The notes below the pieces were generated by a model that was not told the DNA's origin, did no database searches, and was given only the letters and a program-made list of their open reading frames with translations. Shown here piece by piece: positions 17,982 through 27,233 of a stretch of 64,000 nt of DNA (within the stretch, counting starts at the first letter, position 1; each line of letters opens with the position of its first letter). The translations under genes were made by a program, and so were the position numbers. Origin of the DNA: Sporosarcina sp. JAI121 (lineage in GTDB: Bacteria > Bacillota > Bacilli > Bacillales_A > Planococcaceae). The stretch covers positions 169,657 through 233,656 of the forward strand of contig NZ_JACCCL010000001.1 of NCBI RefSeq assembly GCF_013408665.1, given 5' to 3'.

Positions 17982-19730
17982 ATGGAGTTGAAAACTGTGG
18001 AAAAGACAAAAGTCGGCTTGAAGCCGTTTATGTCGCTTATTTTATCGACTAAAATACCGAAACTGGCTCTGATTTTTGGTTTAACGGCAAGTGTTCTTAC
18101 GACACTTGCTGGTTTGGTTGTGCCATTGCTAACGAAGAATTTAGTGGATGGTTTTTCGGTTGCCTCGTTAAGCGTCCCGCTTATGATCGGTATTGGAGTG
18201 GCGTTTATTCTCCAAGCAGTCATAAATGGGGTGTCCATTTATTTGCTAAGTTACGTCGGACAAAAAGTGGTCGCGCGGTTGCGTGATCGTATGTGGAAAA
18301 AGCTTATCCGCTTACCTGTCAGCCACTTTGACAAAGAATCCAGTGGTGAAACGGTAAGTCGTGTTGTGAACGATACGGGAATCGTGCGAGAATTGATTTC
18401 ACAACATTTCCCACAATTCATTACAGGGATCATTTCAATCATTGGTGCTGTTACCATCCTGCTCATTATGGATTGGAAAATGACGCTCATCATGTTAATT
18501 TCCGTACCGATAACGGTTGCAATCATGATTCCGCTTGGCACCAAAATGGCGAAGATTTCACGCGGCTTACAAGATGAGACAGCTGTCTTTACAGGCAATA
18601 TTCAGCAGACGCTGAGCGAAATCCGCTTAATGAAAGCTTCGAATGCGGAAGAGAATGAAGAAGCGAAAGGGTTAGCGGGAATCGGGAATTTACTCGGATT
18701 CGGTTTGAAAGAAGCCCGTATCACTGCTTTGATTGCCCCATTCATGTACCTAGTTGTCATGGTTGTCATTGTGATGATTATCGGGTATGGGGGCATGCGT
18801 GTTGCGAATGGAACAATGTCGACGGGAGCACTCGTTGCTTTCTTGCTTTATCTGTTCCAAATCATTTTTCCAATCACATCTTTTGCGATGTTTTTCACAC
18901 AGTTGCAAAAAGCGAAAGGCGCAACAGAGCGTATTATCGATATTTTAGAACTGCCGTTAGAAGAAGGGCAGGATGGATTGGAAATGGATATTGCGAACAA
19001 ACCGATTCGTGTGGTAGATGTATCTTTTGCTTATCAAGAGGATGAACCGGTGCTTGAAAAAGTGTCCTTCGAAGCACAACCAGGTGAAATGATTGCTTTT
19101 GCCGGACCGAGCGGCGGGGGTAAAACAACGATGTTCGGACTGCTGGAACGTTTTTACGAACCAACTGGCGGTGAAGTCCGAATCGGCGATACACCTATAA
19201 AAGAGTTGTCGATGGCATCGTGGCGCAGTCAGATTGGCTATGTTTCACAAGAAAGTGCCATGATGGCCGGGACAATTCGCGAAAATTTATGCTACGGGTT
19301 GGAAAATGGTGAAAGTATCCCTGATAAAAGACTTTGGGAAGTCACTGAAATGGCATATGCCGACGAATTCATTAAAACATTTTCGAAAGGATTGGACACT
19401 GAAGTTGGAGAACGCGGTGTGAAACTTTCGGGAGGCCAAAGACAGCGAATCGCCATCGCACGTGCTTTTCTGCGTGACCCCAAAATATTAATGATGGACG
19501 AAGCGACAGCAAGCTTGGATAGCCAATCGGAAGGCGTTGTTCAAGACGCCTTGACGCGATTAATGGAAGGGCGTACGACGTTTGTCATTGCCCACAGGTT
19601 ATCAACAATTGTCGATGCCGATAAAATCATTTTTATTGAAAATGGGCAAGTGACAGGGAGCGGAACCCATCAGGAACTGACACAATCGCATGCGTTATAT
19701 CGTGAATTTGCGGAACAGCAATTGGCTTAA
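17982..19730 (+). CDS. bmrA: Multidrug ABC exporter, fused permease and ATPase, BmrA-like
   Basis: Homodimeric half-transporter of up to 582 residues that pumps drugs or lipids out using ATP. Six membrane helices are followed by a full nucleotide-binding domain: Walker A GPSGGGKTT (about residue 376), Q-loop GYVSQESAMMAGTIREN, signature KLSGGQRQR, Walker B ILMMDEATASLD and switch His in VIAHRLST. It follows the Bacillus subtilis BmrA sequence, as I recall it, almost from end to end. ATG 17982 has a weak ribosome site; GTG 17997 sits 9 nt after GGAG and may be the true start. Terminators bound it on the right; the long repeat region lies to the left. Confidence 0.9.
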   Translation: MELKTVEKTKVGLKPFMSLILSTKIPKLALIFGLTASVLTTLAGLVVPLLTKNLVDGFSVASLSVPLMIGIGVAFILQAVINGVSIYLLSYVGQKVVARLRDRMWKKLIRLPVSHFDKESSGETVSRVVNDTGIVRELISQHFPQFITGIISIIGAVTILLIMDWKMTLIMLISVPITVAIMIPLGTKMAKISRGLQDETAVFTGNIQQTLSEIRLMKASNAEENEEAKGLAGIGNLLGFGLKEARITALIAPFMYLVVMVVIVMIIGYGGMRVANGTMSTGALVAFLLYLFQIIFPITSFAMFFTQLQKAKGATERIIDILELPLEEGQDGLEMDIANKPIRVVDVSFAYQEDEPVLEKVSFEAQPGEMIAFAGPSGGGKTTMFGLLERFYEPTGGEVRIGDTPIKELSMASWRSQIGYVSQESAMMAGTIRENLCYGLENGESIPDKRLWEVTEMAYADEFIKTFSKGLDTEVGERGVKLSGGQRQRIAIARAFLRDPKILMMDEATASLDSQSEGVVQDALTRLMEGRTTFVIAHRLSTIVDADKIIFIENGQVTGSGTHQELTQSHALYREFAEQQLA

Positions 19731-19748
19731 ATTTTTAATTCATACTAA

Positions 19749-19797
19749 AGAACCCGCAGTACGGTGTCTTCTCACCATAATTGCGGGTTCTTTTTTA
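19749..19797 (+). terminator. Rho-independent terminator after the BmrA-like gene
   Basis: AGAACCCGCA (19749-19758) pairs with TGCGGGTTCT (19782-19791), then a T-run. Confidence 0.9.
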
Positions 19798-19858
19798 TTC
19801 TTTAAATCTGTACGCTAAATCAATTTGAAGTTCGGGTGAATTGTGTGGGAATTGTATA

Positions 19859-19871
19859 GGTGACTGTCACC
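19859..19871. promoter_or_regulatory. 13-bp palindrome upstream of yhgD
   Basis: GGTGACTGTCACC is a perfect dyad with a central T. AAGTC and GACTTTTT just downstream could form a small terminator. It may be a regulator site or a second terminator for the upstream gene; no family match is claimed. Confidence 0.35.
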
Positions 19872-20001
19872 CAAGTCTGTCCTGGACTTTTTCAATCTAA
19901 AAAAAGCTTGCATAAATTCTAGGTCGAGCGTAATATAATGACTATATGACCATATTTGTATTTCAGTCACAAGAGTAACCCATTCAAAGTGAGGTGGAGA
20001 A

Positions 20002-20571
20002 ATGGATCGCAGGCAGGAGATTTTGGAAGCGGCGGCGAAATCATTTTCGCTTTTCGGTTATAAAGCAACGACGATGGACCAAGTCGCGAAGATTGCAAAT
20101 GTCGGCAAAGGAACAATTTATACGTTTTTCTCAAATAAGGAAGAACTGTTCAATGCCATTGTTTTGAAACTGATCAATGAAATGCGGGCGGAAGCGGATG
20201 CCGTTGCTATCGAGGGCGCGCCTTTTGAACAAAATGCACATGCACGCCTGATGCGGATGCTTAAATTCCGTGAGACCCATCAATTGTATGCGAAACTGAT
20301 TGACGAAGAAAAAGAACTTCGGACACCCGCTGTTAGCGAAGTGCTGCAGGCAATTGAAAATGAAATCGTTTCTTATGTGAAAGAGAAGATAGAAAAAGCG
20401 ATTGCAAAAGGTGAATTGAAGCCATGCGATACAGAGTTAGTAGCGTATTTGTTATTTAAAGCGTATCTTTCACTTGTAGCAGACTGGGGAAAAACCCACG
20501 ATGTCGAGCTTGCAGAAGAGCGCATCGTTGCGTTACTTAGTGGGACCATTTTTAAAAGTCTCTTGTTATGA
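20002..20571 (+). CDS. yhgD: TetR/AcrR-family regulator, YhgD-like
   Basis: Regulator of 189 residues with the TetR helix-turn-helix (TTMDQVAKIANVGKGTIYTF, then FSNKEELFNAI) and a typical-length ligand domain. GAGGTGGAG precedes the ATG and TATAAT at 19934-19939 is a likely -10. The next gene encodes a YhgE/Pip membrane protein; the yhgD-yhgE pair occurs in the same order in B. subtilis, so it probably represses that gene. A terminator hairpin overlaps its stop codon, which would limit read-through into yhgE. Confidence 0.85.
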   Translation: MDRRQEILEAAAKSFSLFGYKATTMDQVAKIANVGKGTIYTFFSNKEELFNAIVLKLINEMRAEADAVAIEGAPFEQNAHARLMRMLKFRETHQLYAKLIDEEKELRTPAVSEVLQAIENEIVSYVKEKIEKAIAKGELKPCDTELVAYLLFKAYLSLVADWGKTHDVELAEERIVALLSGTIFKSLLL

Positions 20572-20585
20572 GACTCTTTTTTTAT
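20554..20585 (+). terminator. Terminator hairpin overlapping the yhgD stop codon
   Basis: AAAAGTCTC pairs with GAGACT around TTGTTAT, with seven Ts after; the TGA stop is in the hairpin. It separates yhgD from yhgE. Confidence 0.8.
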
Positions 20586-20592
20586 TCCGATA

Positions 20593-20615
20593 TGACCGTT
20601 TGAGGAAAATGGTCA
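20593..20615. promoter_or_regulatory. Inverted repeat upstream of yhgE, candidate YhgD operator
   Basis: TGACC (20593-20597) and GGTCA (20611-20615) form a dyad 25 bp before the yhgE start. A related ATGACC occurs just after the yhgD -10. Candidate only. Confidence 0.35.
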
Positions 20616-20639
20616 ACCAGTACAGGAGGAAGTCAATTT

Positions 20640-22841
20640 ATGAAAAAATCAATGACATGGGCGGAATGGAAACTGCTCTTACGTTCAAGAAAACTAATCG
20701 TCCCACTGATTGCTATTTTGTTTATCCCCGTTCTATATGCAGGGATGTTTTTATGGGCATTTTGGAATCCATATGCCAATATGAATGATTTGCCCGTTGC
20801 AATCGTCGACCTTGATAAGGGGGCGGAAATGGATGGCGAACAACTGGCGCTTGGGAAGGAACTGACCGATAAATTAATTGACAGTAAGCAGTTTGATTTT
20901 ACAAAAGTCTCAAAATCGGATGCGGAAAAAGGGCTCGAAAATGAAGACTATTACGTCGTCATTGAAATACCGGAAAATTTCTCCGAACACGCAACTACAC
21001 TGTTGGACGCAAATCCGGAAAAACTGACAATTGTCTATAAGCCGAATGAAGGTTTCAACTTCCTTTCCGCTCAAATCGGAGAGACAGCAATGGATCGGAT
21101 TCGTGCAGAAGTGAACGAACAAGTCGCTTCAACGTACGCAGAAAAACTCTTTGATTCCATTACTGAGATGGGGAATGGGTTCGGTGAAGCGGCGGACGGC
21201 GCCGGTGATTTACATGATGGCGCTGCAAAATTATTAACAGGTGCAGATGAATTAAAAGGGTACCTTGAAACATTGGCAAGCAGCACTGTTACACTTGCGG
21301 ACGGTTCACAGAAACTTGCGCAAGGAGCGAACGATGCGGCGAAAGGGGCCACTGAGTTGAATAAAGGACTGGGCACATTATCGAAAGGGTCAGCAGACCT
21401 TCTTGCCGGAGCGCAAAAAGCATCAGCGGGAGCAAATGGGCTGAAAGACGGTATCGCTAAATATACGAATGGAGTCGACCAGCTGACAGCAAGTTACGAT
21501 CAGATTGCCCAAAAAGAAAAAGAATTTGGCACGGCGGTAGGTACGTTGAATGAAAAATCAGCCGGATTAAATACAGCCGCCAGCCAACTTGTAAAAGGTT
21601 CAACCAACTTGGACGCTGGAATTGATCAACTTTCAGCAAGTCTTGCTCCGGTACTTGCATCCCTTCCGGAAGAACAGCAAGCAGCGTTAAACGCGGCATT
21701 GAGCCAAGTGAAACAAGGAAGTAACGAACTATCGGGTGGAATGCAGCAACTCGCCGCGGGCACTGGTTCACTGTCGGCAGGTACCGCAGAGTTGAATGGA
21801 GTAGCAGGTCAATTGGCTGATGCGTATAACCAGGCATTGGCGGGACTGCAGAAATTGAATGGATCGTCCGCTGAACTTCGTGAAGGATCGACCGCTTTAG
21901 CATCAGGGAACAAAGAACTTTCATCCGGAATTGCACAGCTCGCGGAGGGTGTAACAACAGCTCAGAAAGGTTCATCCGATTTAGCGTCGGGTCTTGCTTC
22001 TTTAACGGAAGGAACGGGCACGTTGAAAACAGGAACGGATACACTCGCATCCAAATCAAAAGAACTTGCCAAAGGATCCGCGACACTGGCTGACGGCATA
22101 GTCGAACTTGATGAAGGAACACTGACATTAAAAGAAAAGCTTGCCGAAGCGAATGAAACTGCAAGTGAAGTGAATCCGACAGACAAAACATATGGCATGG
22201 TCGGAGCACCTGTCGATGTCGAGAAGGAAGGCATTAACCATGTACCGAACTATGGCACCGGTTTTGCACCATACTTCTTGTCACTTGGACTATTTGTCGG
22301 TGCACTTCTTTTATCCATCGTATTCCCGCTAGTCGAACCGGCCATTAAACCGACAGGGGCATTCGGATGGTTCGCAAGTAAAGTTTCCGTTCTTGCAATC
22401 GTTGGTCTGTTGCAAGCGCTTATTGCAGCAGGGGTTGTCAAGTTCGCACTTGGAATGGAAACAGTTAATACACCGATGTTCATTTTGACTGCAATTATCA
22501 CAAGCTACACATTTATCGCGCTTGTACAGATGTGCGTATCCATTCTGTCTGATGCGGGACGGTTTGTAGCCATTCTTGTCCTTATTTTGCAATTAACAAC
22601 AAGTGCGGGAACCTTCCCTCTTGAATTAATTCCAGCACCACTTCAAGTTTTCAACACATTATTGCCGATGACGTATTCCGTTCAAGCATTCAAAGCGGCC
22701 ATTTCCACAGGAAATATGTCGTTCCTGTGGATAAATAACGGTATCCTCATCGGATTCATGGTCGCATTTCTTGCAATTACATTCGGATACTTTGCACTTC
22801 TTTACAAAAGAAGATATTCGAAGGAAATAGTGGAAGCATAA
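20640..22841 (+). CDS. yhgE: YhgE/Pip-family membrane protein
   Basis: Large membrane protein of 733 residues of the YhgE/phage infection protein family, related to the ABC-2 permease fold. One N-terminal membrane helix (VPLIAILFIPVLYAGMFLWA) is followed by VAIVDLDKGAEMDGEQLALG, typical of the family. Residues about 180-500 form a long outside domain made of degenerate helical repeats around LxxGxxxLxxG, and five or six helices close the protein. AGGAGG precedes the ATG. Members export lipid-linked or toxic compounds or serve as phage receptors; the actual role here is unknown. It is paired with the TetR gene upstream and ends in a strong terminator. Confidence 0.9.
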   Translation: MKKSMTWAEWKLLLRSRKLIVPLIAILFIPVLYAGMFLWAFWNPYANMNDLPVAIVDLDKGAEMDGEQLALGKELTDKLIDSKQFDFTKVSKSDAEKGLENEDYYVVIEIPENFSEHATTLLDANPEKLTIVYKPNEGFNFLSAQIGETAMDRIRAEVNEQVASTYAEKLFDSITEMGNGFGEAADGAGDLHDGAAKLLTGADELKGYLETLASSTVTLADGSQKLAQGANDAAKGATELNKGLGTLSKGSADLLAGAQKASAGANGLKDGIAKYTNGVDQLTASYDQIAQKEKEFGTAVGTLNEKSAGLNTAASQLVKGSTNLDAGIDQLSASLAPVLASLPEEQQAALNAALSQVKQGSNELSGGMQQLAAGTGSLSAGTAELNGVAGQLADAYNQALAGLQKLNGSSAELREGSTALASGNKELSSGIAQLAEGVTTAQKGSSDLASGLASLTEGTGTLKTGTDTLASKSKELAKGSATLADGIVELDEGTLTLKEKLAEANETASEVNPTDKTYGMVGAPVDVEKEGINHVPNYGTGFAPYFLSLGLFVGALLLSIVFPLVEPAIKPTGAFGWFASKVSVLAIVGLLQALIAAGVVKFALGMETVNTPMFILTAIITSYTFIALVQMCVSILSDAGRFVAILVLILQLTTSAGTFPLELIPAPLQVFNTLLPMTYSVQAFKAAISTGNMSFLWINNGILIGFMVAFLAITFGYFALLYKRRYSKEIVEA

Positions 22842-22845
22842 TGGG

Positions 22846-22892
22846 AAAAGCCCCTTCACGCGGAAGAAGTTCCGTGTGAAGGGGCCTTTTCG
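22846..22892. terminator. Bidirectional terminator between yhgE and the SDR gene
   Basis: GAAAAGCCCCTTCACGCGGAA pairs nearly perfectly with its partner ending GAAGGGGCCTTTTC. It serves both convergent genes. Confidence 0.9.
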
Positions 22893-23774
22893 TCATGAAC
22901 CTACAAAACCGCCGCCATCGACATGGATCGTCTGGCCGGTCATATAACTGGAATCACTGGATGCGAGGAACACATATGCGGGTGCATTTTCAGCAGGTTG
23001 CCCACGGCGTTTCACCGGTGTATCTTCTCCGTGCTGTTCCACTTTTTTTGCGTCGAAAGTTGCCGGAATAAGCGGTGTCCAGATTGGACCAGGTGCCACT
23101 GCATTAACGCGTATCCCTTTTTCTGCCAAGTTCAGTGCGAGCGAACGGGTGAATGAAGTGATAGCACCTTTTGTAGCGGAATAATCGATCAAACCTGGCG
23201 AACCGTTATACGCTGTAACAGACGAAGTATTAATAATGGCATCACCATCCGTCATATGATGTACTGCCGCCTTCGTCAGATAGAACAACCCGAAGAAGTT
23301 CGTATCGAATGTCTCGCGGAGTTGATCGGCTGTAATCAAGGAAATATCGTTTTGCGGAAACTGTTTTCCTGCATTGTTGACGAGGATATTCAAACCGCCA
23401 AATTTATCAACAACTTCATCGATCAATTGCTCGCAATGTTCTTCCTCACTGATGTCGATTCGGATCTTCAACGCTTTCCCGCCATATTCTTCGATGAGTT
23501 TCACCGTTTTATCCGCATCGGTATCCTCTTGTTCGCCCAAGTATGCGATTGCCACATTTGCGCCTTCCTTGGCGTAAGCGACCGCAACTGCACGACCGAT
23601 ACCGCTATCGCCGCCCGTGATCAAAGCGCTTTTTCCTTTCAATTTCCCTGAACCTTTATAATTTTCATCGTCATAAATCGGGGCCGGATTCATTTCCGCC
23701 TCTACACCGGGTTGCTGATCCTGTGTCTGCCCTGGAACTTGTTCATCAATTATTTCATACTTATCTTTTGACAA
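22893..23774 (-). CDS. SDR-family oxidoreductase, general stress protein 39-like
   Basis: NAD(P)-dependent short-chain dehydrogenase of 293 residues. A polar, Pro/Gln-rich N-terminal tail of about 45 residues precedes the Rossmann motif TGGDSGIGRAVA; NNAG and the catalytic Ser-Tyr-Lys set (NTSSVTAYNG, then YSATKGA) are intact. The long tail and overall sequence are those of the B. subtilis YdaD/YhdF/YhxC group, induced by general stress. The sequence supports this: a sigma-B-like promoter lies 39-64 bp upstream. The substrate is unknown. TAGGAGGAAT precedes the ATG. Confidence 0.88.
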   Translation of the reverse strand: MSKDKYEIIDEQVPGQTQDQQPGVEAEMNPAPIYDDENYKGSGKLKGKSALITGGDSGIGRAVAVAYAKEGANVAIAYLGEQEDTDADKTVKLIEEYGGKALKIRIDISEEEHCEQLIDEVVDKFGGLNILVNNAGKQFPQNDISLITADQLRETFDTNFFGLFYLTKAAVHHMTDGDAIINTSSVTAYNGSPGLIDYSATKGAITSFTRSLALNLAEKGIRVNAVAPGPIWTPLIPATFDAKKVEQHGEDTPVKRRGQPAENAPAYVFLASSDSSYMTGQTIHVDGGGFVGS

Positions 23775-23812
23775 AATAATTCCTCCTATACAACTTGTCC
23801 TATTAATAGGTG

Positions 23813-23838
23813 ATTCCCTTTCATCTATTTGGATAAAC
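23813..23838 (-). promoter_or_regulatory. Sigma-B-type promoter of the SDR gene
   Basis: On the minus strand GTTTAT, 14 nt, GGGAAT matches the Bacillus general-stress consensus GTTTAA-N12-15-GGGWAW with one mismatch, and lies a sensible distance before the ATG at 23774. Confidence 0.6.
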
Positions 23839-23892
23839 TACAAACCACCAAGATGATTGGAAACCGATGTGCTCTTGGCGTTTATCTAAATC

Positions 23893-25377
23893 CTACAAGA
23901 GTCCAATCCACTTCCAATACGTAGCACTAAACAGCAGGATAAGTAAATAGCCGACAACCGTAAGCACGATACCAGACTTCAGAAAATCCTTTACCGTGAA
24001 TGAACCTGTACCATAAGCAAGCATGTTTTGCGGTGCGCTGACGGGAAGAAGGAAACCGAAACTGATAACAAATTGTTGGATCAAAACAAATCCGACACTG
24101 TTTGCGTCCAATGAAATCGTCGTTGTAAGCGCGATGAAAATCGGGATAAGTGCCGATGACAAGCTTGTTGCGCTGGCGAATCCCAAATGGATAAGTATGT
24201 TAAACAGTGACAGTAAGGCAATCGTCGCAAGTAGCGGCATATTTTCAAGACCCATTGCACCGAATACTCTGTTGGATAGCCATTGTGCGCCTCCTGTATC
24301 TAAAAGAACGGTACCAAGTGCAATGCCCACTGCAAAGACGATGATCGTTCCCCATGGGATAAGCTTTTCAACCGTTTTCCAGTCGAAGACGCCAATTTTA
24401 GGGGAGAGAAGAATTGCAATCGCCACAAGTGTTACGGTCGTCGTGTCAAAGGGGTGAAGCACTTCTTCAGTTGACCAGAAGAACAGAAGGGCGAGAGCGA
24501 CGACAATCAACCGTTTCTCTGAAGATTTCATCGGACCAAGTTCTTTCAGCTGACCCTGGATCAATTCCGTTCCGCCTTCGACAACTTGCGTTTCTGGCTT
24601 AATCAGTTTAATCATGACGAAATACAGAACGATGGACATGACAATTGACCACGGAGCTGCATACAGGAACCATGCTCCCCAGGAGATGGACACGCCCATT
24701 TCTTTTTCGATGAAACCGAGCGCAACCATATTTTGTGCAGCACCTGTCTTGATCCCGATATTCCAGATTGAGACTGATTGTACGGCAGTGATGACAAGAA
24801 GTGCACCAAGTCGGCTATTATGCGGCAAACCGAACGCCGCAACCATCCCGAGAAGAATTGGAACAACCGCGCCTGCACGTGCAGTAGCACTTGGCACGAA
24901 GAACGCAAGAACAATCGATACGATGATGGCACCAAAAACGATAGCGCCCGTTTTTACGCCTACCTTTGACAGGATATACAGTGCGAGCCGTTTGTGGAGA
25001 TTTGTCGCCTGCATCGCTGCAGCCAGAAATAGGGCGGCGGCAACAAGCGCAACCGCGGAGTTTGAAAACCCACCGAGCGCCAATTTAAGGGCAGCTTTCG
25101 TGCCAAGCATGGCATCGGGATTCGCCATATCGGGTGCAAGACCGAGTGTCACGGCAATTAGGCCGATAATCATTGCCGAACTCACCGGATAGGCTACCGC
25201 TTCGGTCATCCAAAGAATGACCGCAAACGCCAAGATAGCGAGTGCACGTTGCCCCATTACAGGCAAGTCACCAGAATTAGGAAGAAGCATGATGATAATC
25301 ATGACAATAAATGCAAGTGCAATCCAATATGGTTTTAAATTTCGTTTTGGTTTCTTGATTGTTTCAGCGGTTTCCAA
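23893..25377 (-). CDS. SLC13/DASS-family anion transporter
   Basis: Sodium-coupled carrier for dicarboxylates or other divalent anions, about 494 residues with some 11-13 membrane helices. The helix carrying MTEAVAYPVSSAMIIGL, the SATAR segment (FFVPSATARAGAVVPI) and a C-terminal LPVSAPQN match the DASS architecture, in which SxT-like turns bind Na+ and substrate. The TTG at 25377 is preferred, since AAAGGA lies about 8 nt upstream; ATGs at 25413 and 25428 have no ribosome site. The SDR gene follows 118 bp downstream with no clear terminator between, so some read-through is possible. Confidence 0.85.
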   Translation of the reverse strand: METAETIKKPKRNLKPYWIALAFIVMIIIMLLPNSGDLPVMGQRALAILAFAVILWMTEAVAYPVSSAMIIGLIAVTLGLAPDMANPDAMLGTKAALKLALGGFSNSAVALVAAALFLAAAMQATNLHKRLALYILSKVGVKTGAIVFGAIIVSIVLAFFVPSATARAGAVVPILLGMVAAFGLPHNSRLGALLVITAVQSVSIWNIGIKTGAAQNMVALGFIEKEMGVSISWGAWFLYAAPWSIVMSIVLYFVMIKLIKPETQVVEGGTELIQGQLKELGPMKSSEKRLIVVALALLFFWSTEEVLHPFDTTTVTLVAIAILLSPKIGVFDWKTVEKLIPWGTIIVFAVGIALGTVLLDTGGAQWLSNRVFGAMGLENMPLLATIALLSLFNILIHLGFASATSLSSALIPIFIALTTTISLDANSVGFVLIQQFVISFGFLLPVSAPQNMLAYGTGSFTVKDFLKSGIVLTVVGYLLILLFSATYWKWIGLL

Positions 25378-25516
25378 AGTGTTCAGTCCTTTCTTATCTA
25401 AAAATAACTTCATCTTAGAAGTACCCATTTCATATATGCGGTGAAACGTAAGCTACGTGAATAAGGTGGACCTGGACACGGAAATCATACTGACGGGAAT
25501 TTAGCGTGTGTTGGTT

Positions 25517-25652
25517 ATGATCGGTTGGCGGTGTTTTATGGTCGGTCTCGCATTGGTTATGATTGGTTGGCGGTGTTTTATGGTCGGTCTCGCACCGAAT
25601 ATGGTCGGTCCACAATGTTATACGGTTGGTCAGACATCGGATATGGTCGGTC
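25517..25652. repeat. 21-bp phased repeat array, copy 1 (seven units)
   Basis: Seven units start at 25517, 25538, 25559, 25580, 25601, 25622 and 25643. Each has a 10-mer (ATGGTCGGTC, ATGATTGGTT and close variants) followed by an 11-bp spacer of varied sequence. It lies between the terminator of the fatty-acid transporter gene and the start of the anion transporter gene. Both strands happen to be open over it, because 21 is a multiple of 3; a minus-strand frame would read a heptad like TDHxxxx, but its ATG lies inside the neighbouring terminator, so it is probably not coding. Confidence 0.9.
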
Positions 25653-25674
25653 CGCAAATTAATAGCTACATCCA

Positions 25675-25730
25675 AATAAAAATAGGGCCGTTCCATATGT
25701 CGATAAAATACCGACGTACGGAACAGCCCT
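25675..25730 (-). terminator. Terminator of the short-chain fatty acid transporter gene
   Basis: GGGC-GTTCC and GTCG stems pair with CGAC and GGAAC-GCCC in a long interrupted hairpin; on the minus strand a T-run follows. Confidence 0.85.
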
Positions 25731-25741
25731 TGTCACTTAAT

Positions 25742-27055
25742 TTAAAAGAAAAATAGCCCGATGCTAATTACGATACCGCTCAGTATCAGAACGAATAAAC
25801 AATAGCCCATAATATCCTTCGCGCGCAACCCCGCTATTGCGAGTGCGGGTAATGCCCAGAACGGCTGGATCATATTTGTCCATGCGTCGCCCCATGCGAT
25901 CGCCATAGCTGTTTTCGAATAGCTGACGCCGAGCGATTGTGCTGCGTCCAACATGATAGGAGCTTGCACAGCCCATTGTCCGCCGCCTGATGGCACGAAG
26001 AAGTTCACAAGTCCCGCTGCGTAAAACGTGAAGAGCGGGAATGTATGCTCATTCGAAATACTGACGAACCATTCAGACATGACGCCCGCAAGACCGGAAG
26101 CGACCATCATTCCCATAATCCCCGCATAGAATGGGAATTGGATAATGATACCACCCGTTGTCTTCACAGCGTTCGCCACGGCAGCGAGGAATCGTTTCGG
26201 CGAACCGTGGAAAATGATTCCGAGCGTGAAGAATATTAAGTTGACGATATTCAAATTCAAATCGAAGCCTTTCAAGACAAAATGCTGAATGAGATAGACA
26301 AGTCCAAGCGCACCAATCAGCATCGAAAGCGTAATACTGTTTTCAAGCCTGCTTGCTGGTGTACGGTCTGTATCTTCTTCGATTTCAATATGTTCTTCCA
26401 ATAGCTTCGGATCGACGGTAACCGTATCTTCCGGTTTCGGCATCATGAAGCGGTTTAAAATCGGAACTGAAATGATGAGTGCAACAACAATAATGATATT
26501 ATAGCTTGAAAAGATTGTTTCAGACGTCGGAACGACACCCATGATGCCTGCAAACGGGTGATCCGCAGTCGCAATCGATAGTGGAATCGATCCGCCCAAA
26601 CCACCGTGCCAAATGATGAAACCTGAGTAAGCGCTGGCAATTAACAGCCTATAGTCGACCGTTGTCACTTTGCGCGCAATTTCTTTTGCAAAAAGCGCAC
26701 CGATGACGAGACCGAAGCCCCAGTTAATCCAACAAGCAATCAGCGATACGACCGAAACGAGGAGAATCGCTGAACCCGGTGATTTCGCGAAACCCGCCAA
26801 TGTACTTAACAATTTCTTGAATACTGGACTGCTAGCTAATACGTGTCCGGCAACAAGAACAATGACCATCTGCATCGTAAATGCGAGGAGCCCCCAGAAA
26901 CCATCTCCCCAATGCGCTACCATATCGAGCGGCCCGGAATCGGTTAATCCGAGGCCCAGCAAAAACACGACCAACGTCAAAATGGCCACGAAAATATAAG
27001 GATCCGGTAAATACCGTTCCATCAGCGTGTTCGACCATCTAGTTAATACTCTCAT
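25742..27055 (-). CDS. atoE: Short-chain fatty acid transporter, AtoE-like (TIGR00366)
   Basis: Membrane protein of 437 residues of the AtoE family, which takes up short-chain fatty acids such as acetoacetate or butyrate. Family features are the opening RWSNTLMERYLPDPYIFVAI, CWINWGFGLVIGALFAKEIA near residue 110, WHGGLGGSIPLSIA, and PSGGGQWAVQAPIM followed by GDAWTNMIQPFWALP near the end. GGGGGATATC precedes the ATG. No CoA-transferase or thiolase genes adjoin it, so substrate use is inferred only from family. Transcribed alone. Confidence 0.88.
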   Translation of the reverse strand: MRVLTRWSNTLMERYLPDPYIFVAILTLVVFLLGLGLTDSGPLDMVAHWGDGFWGLLAFTMQMVIVLVAGHVLASSPVFKKLLSTLAGFAKSPGSAILLVSVVSLIACWINWGFGLVIGALFAKEIARKVTTVDYRLLIASAYSGFIIWHGGLGGSIPLSIATADHPFAGIMGVVPTSETIFSSYNIIIVVALIISVPILNRFMMPKPEDTVTVDPKLLEEHIEIEEDTDRTPASRLENSITLSMLIGALGLVYLIQHFVLKGFDLNLNIVNLIFFTLGIIFHGSPKRFLAAVANAVKTTGGIIIQFPFYAGIMGMMVASGLAGVMSEWFVSISNEHTFPLFTFYAAGLVNFFVPSGGGQWAVQAPIMLDAAQSLGVSYSKTAMAIAWGDAWTNMIQPFWALPALAIAGLRAKDIMGYCLFVLILSGIVISIGLFFF

Positions 27056-27233
27056 AGAGATATCCCCCTTTTCTTTAGTCCTTCTTCATCTTATAGTACG
27101 CACCTAATTCATTCGATATGTTTTTAGCATAATAATACAAAAAACGACAACTGTAAAAATTTTCAGTTTAGTGAAACGAAATTCCTTTTTCGCAGTCTAA
27201 TAGTGTACTAACAAAAGGAGAGGGTTGGTCAAA

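Noticed and set aside
21457..22209. 250-codon minus-strand frame inside yhgE
   Set aside because: It is the antisense shadow of the repetitive outside domain of yhgE, with no ribosome site.
25517..25652. CRISPR array
   Set aside because: The repeat is only 10 bp, spacers are 11 bp and no cas genes are present.
25430..25696. 88-codon minus-strand frame with heptad-like TDHxxxx repeats
   Set aside because: It is open because the array period is 21 bp, it starts inside a terminator stem, it has no ribosome site, and the plus strand is equally open.
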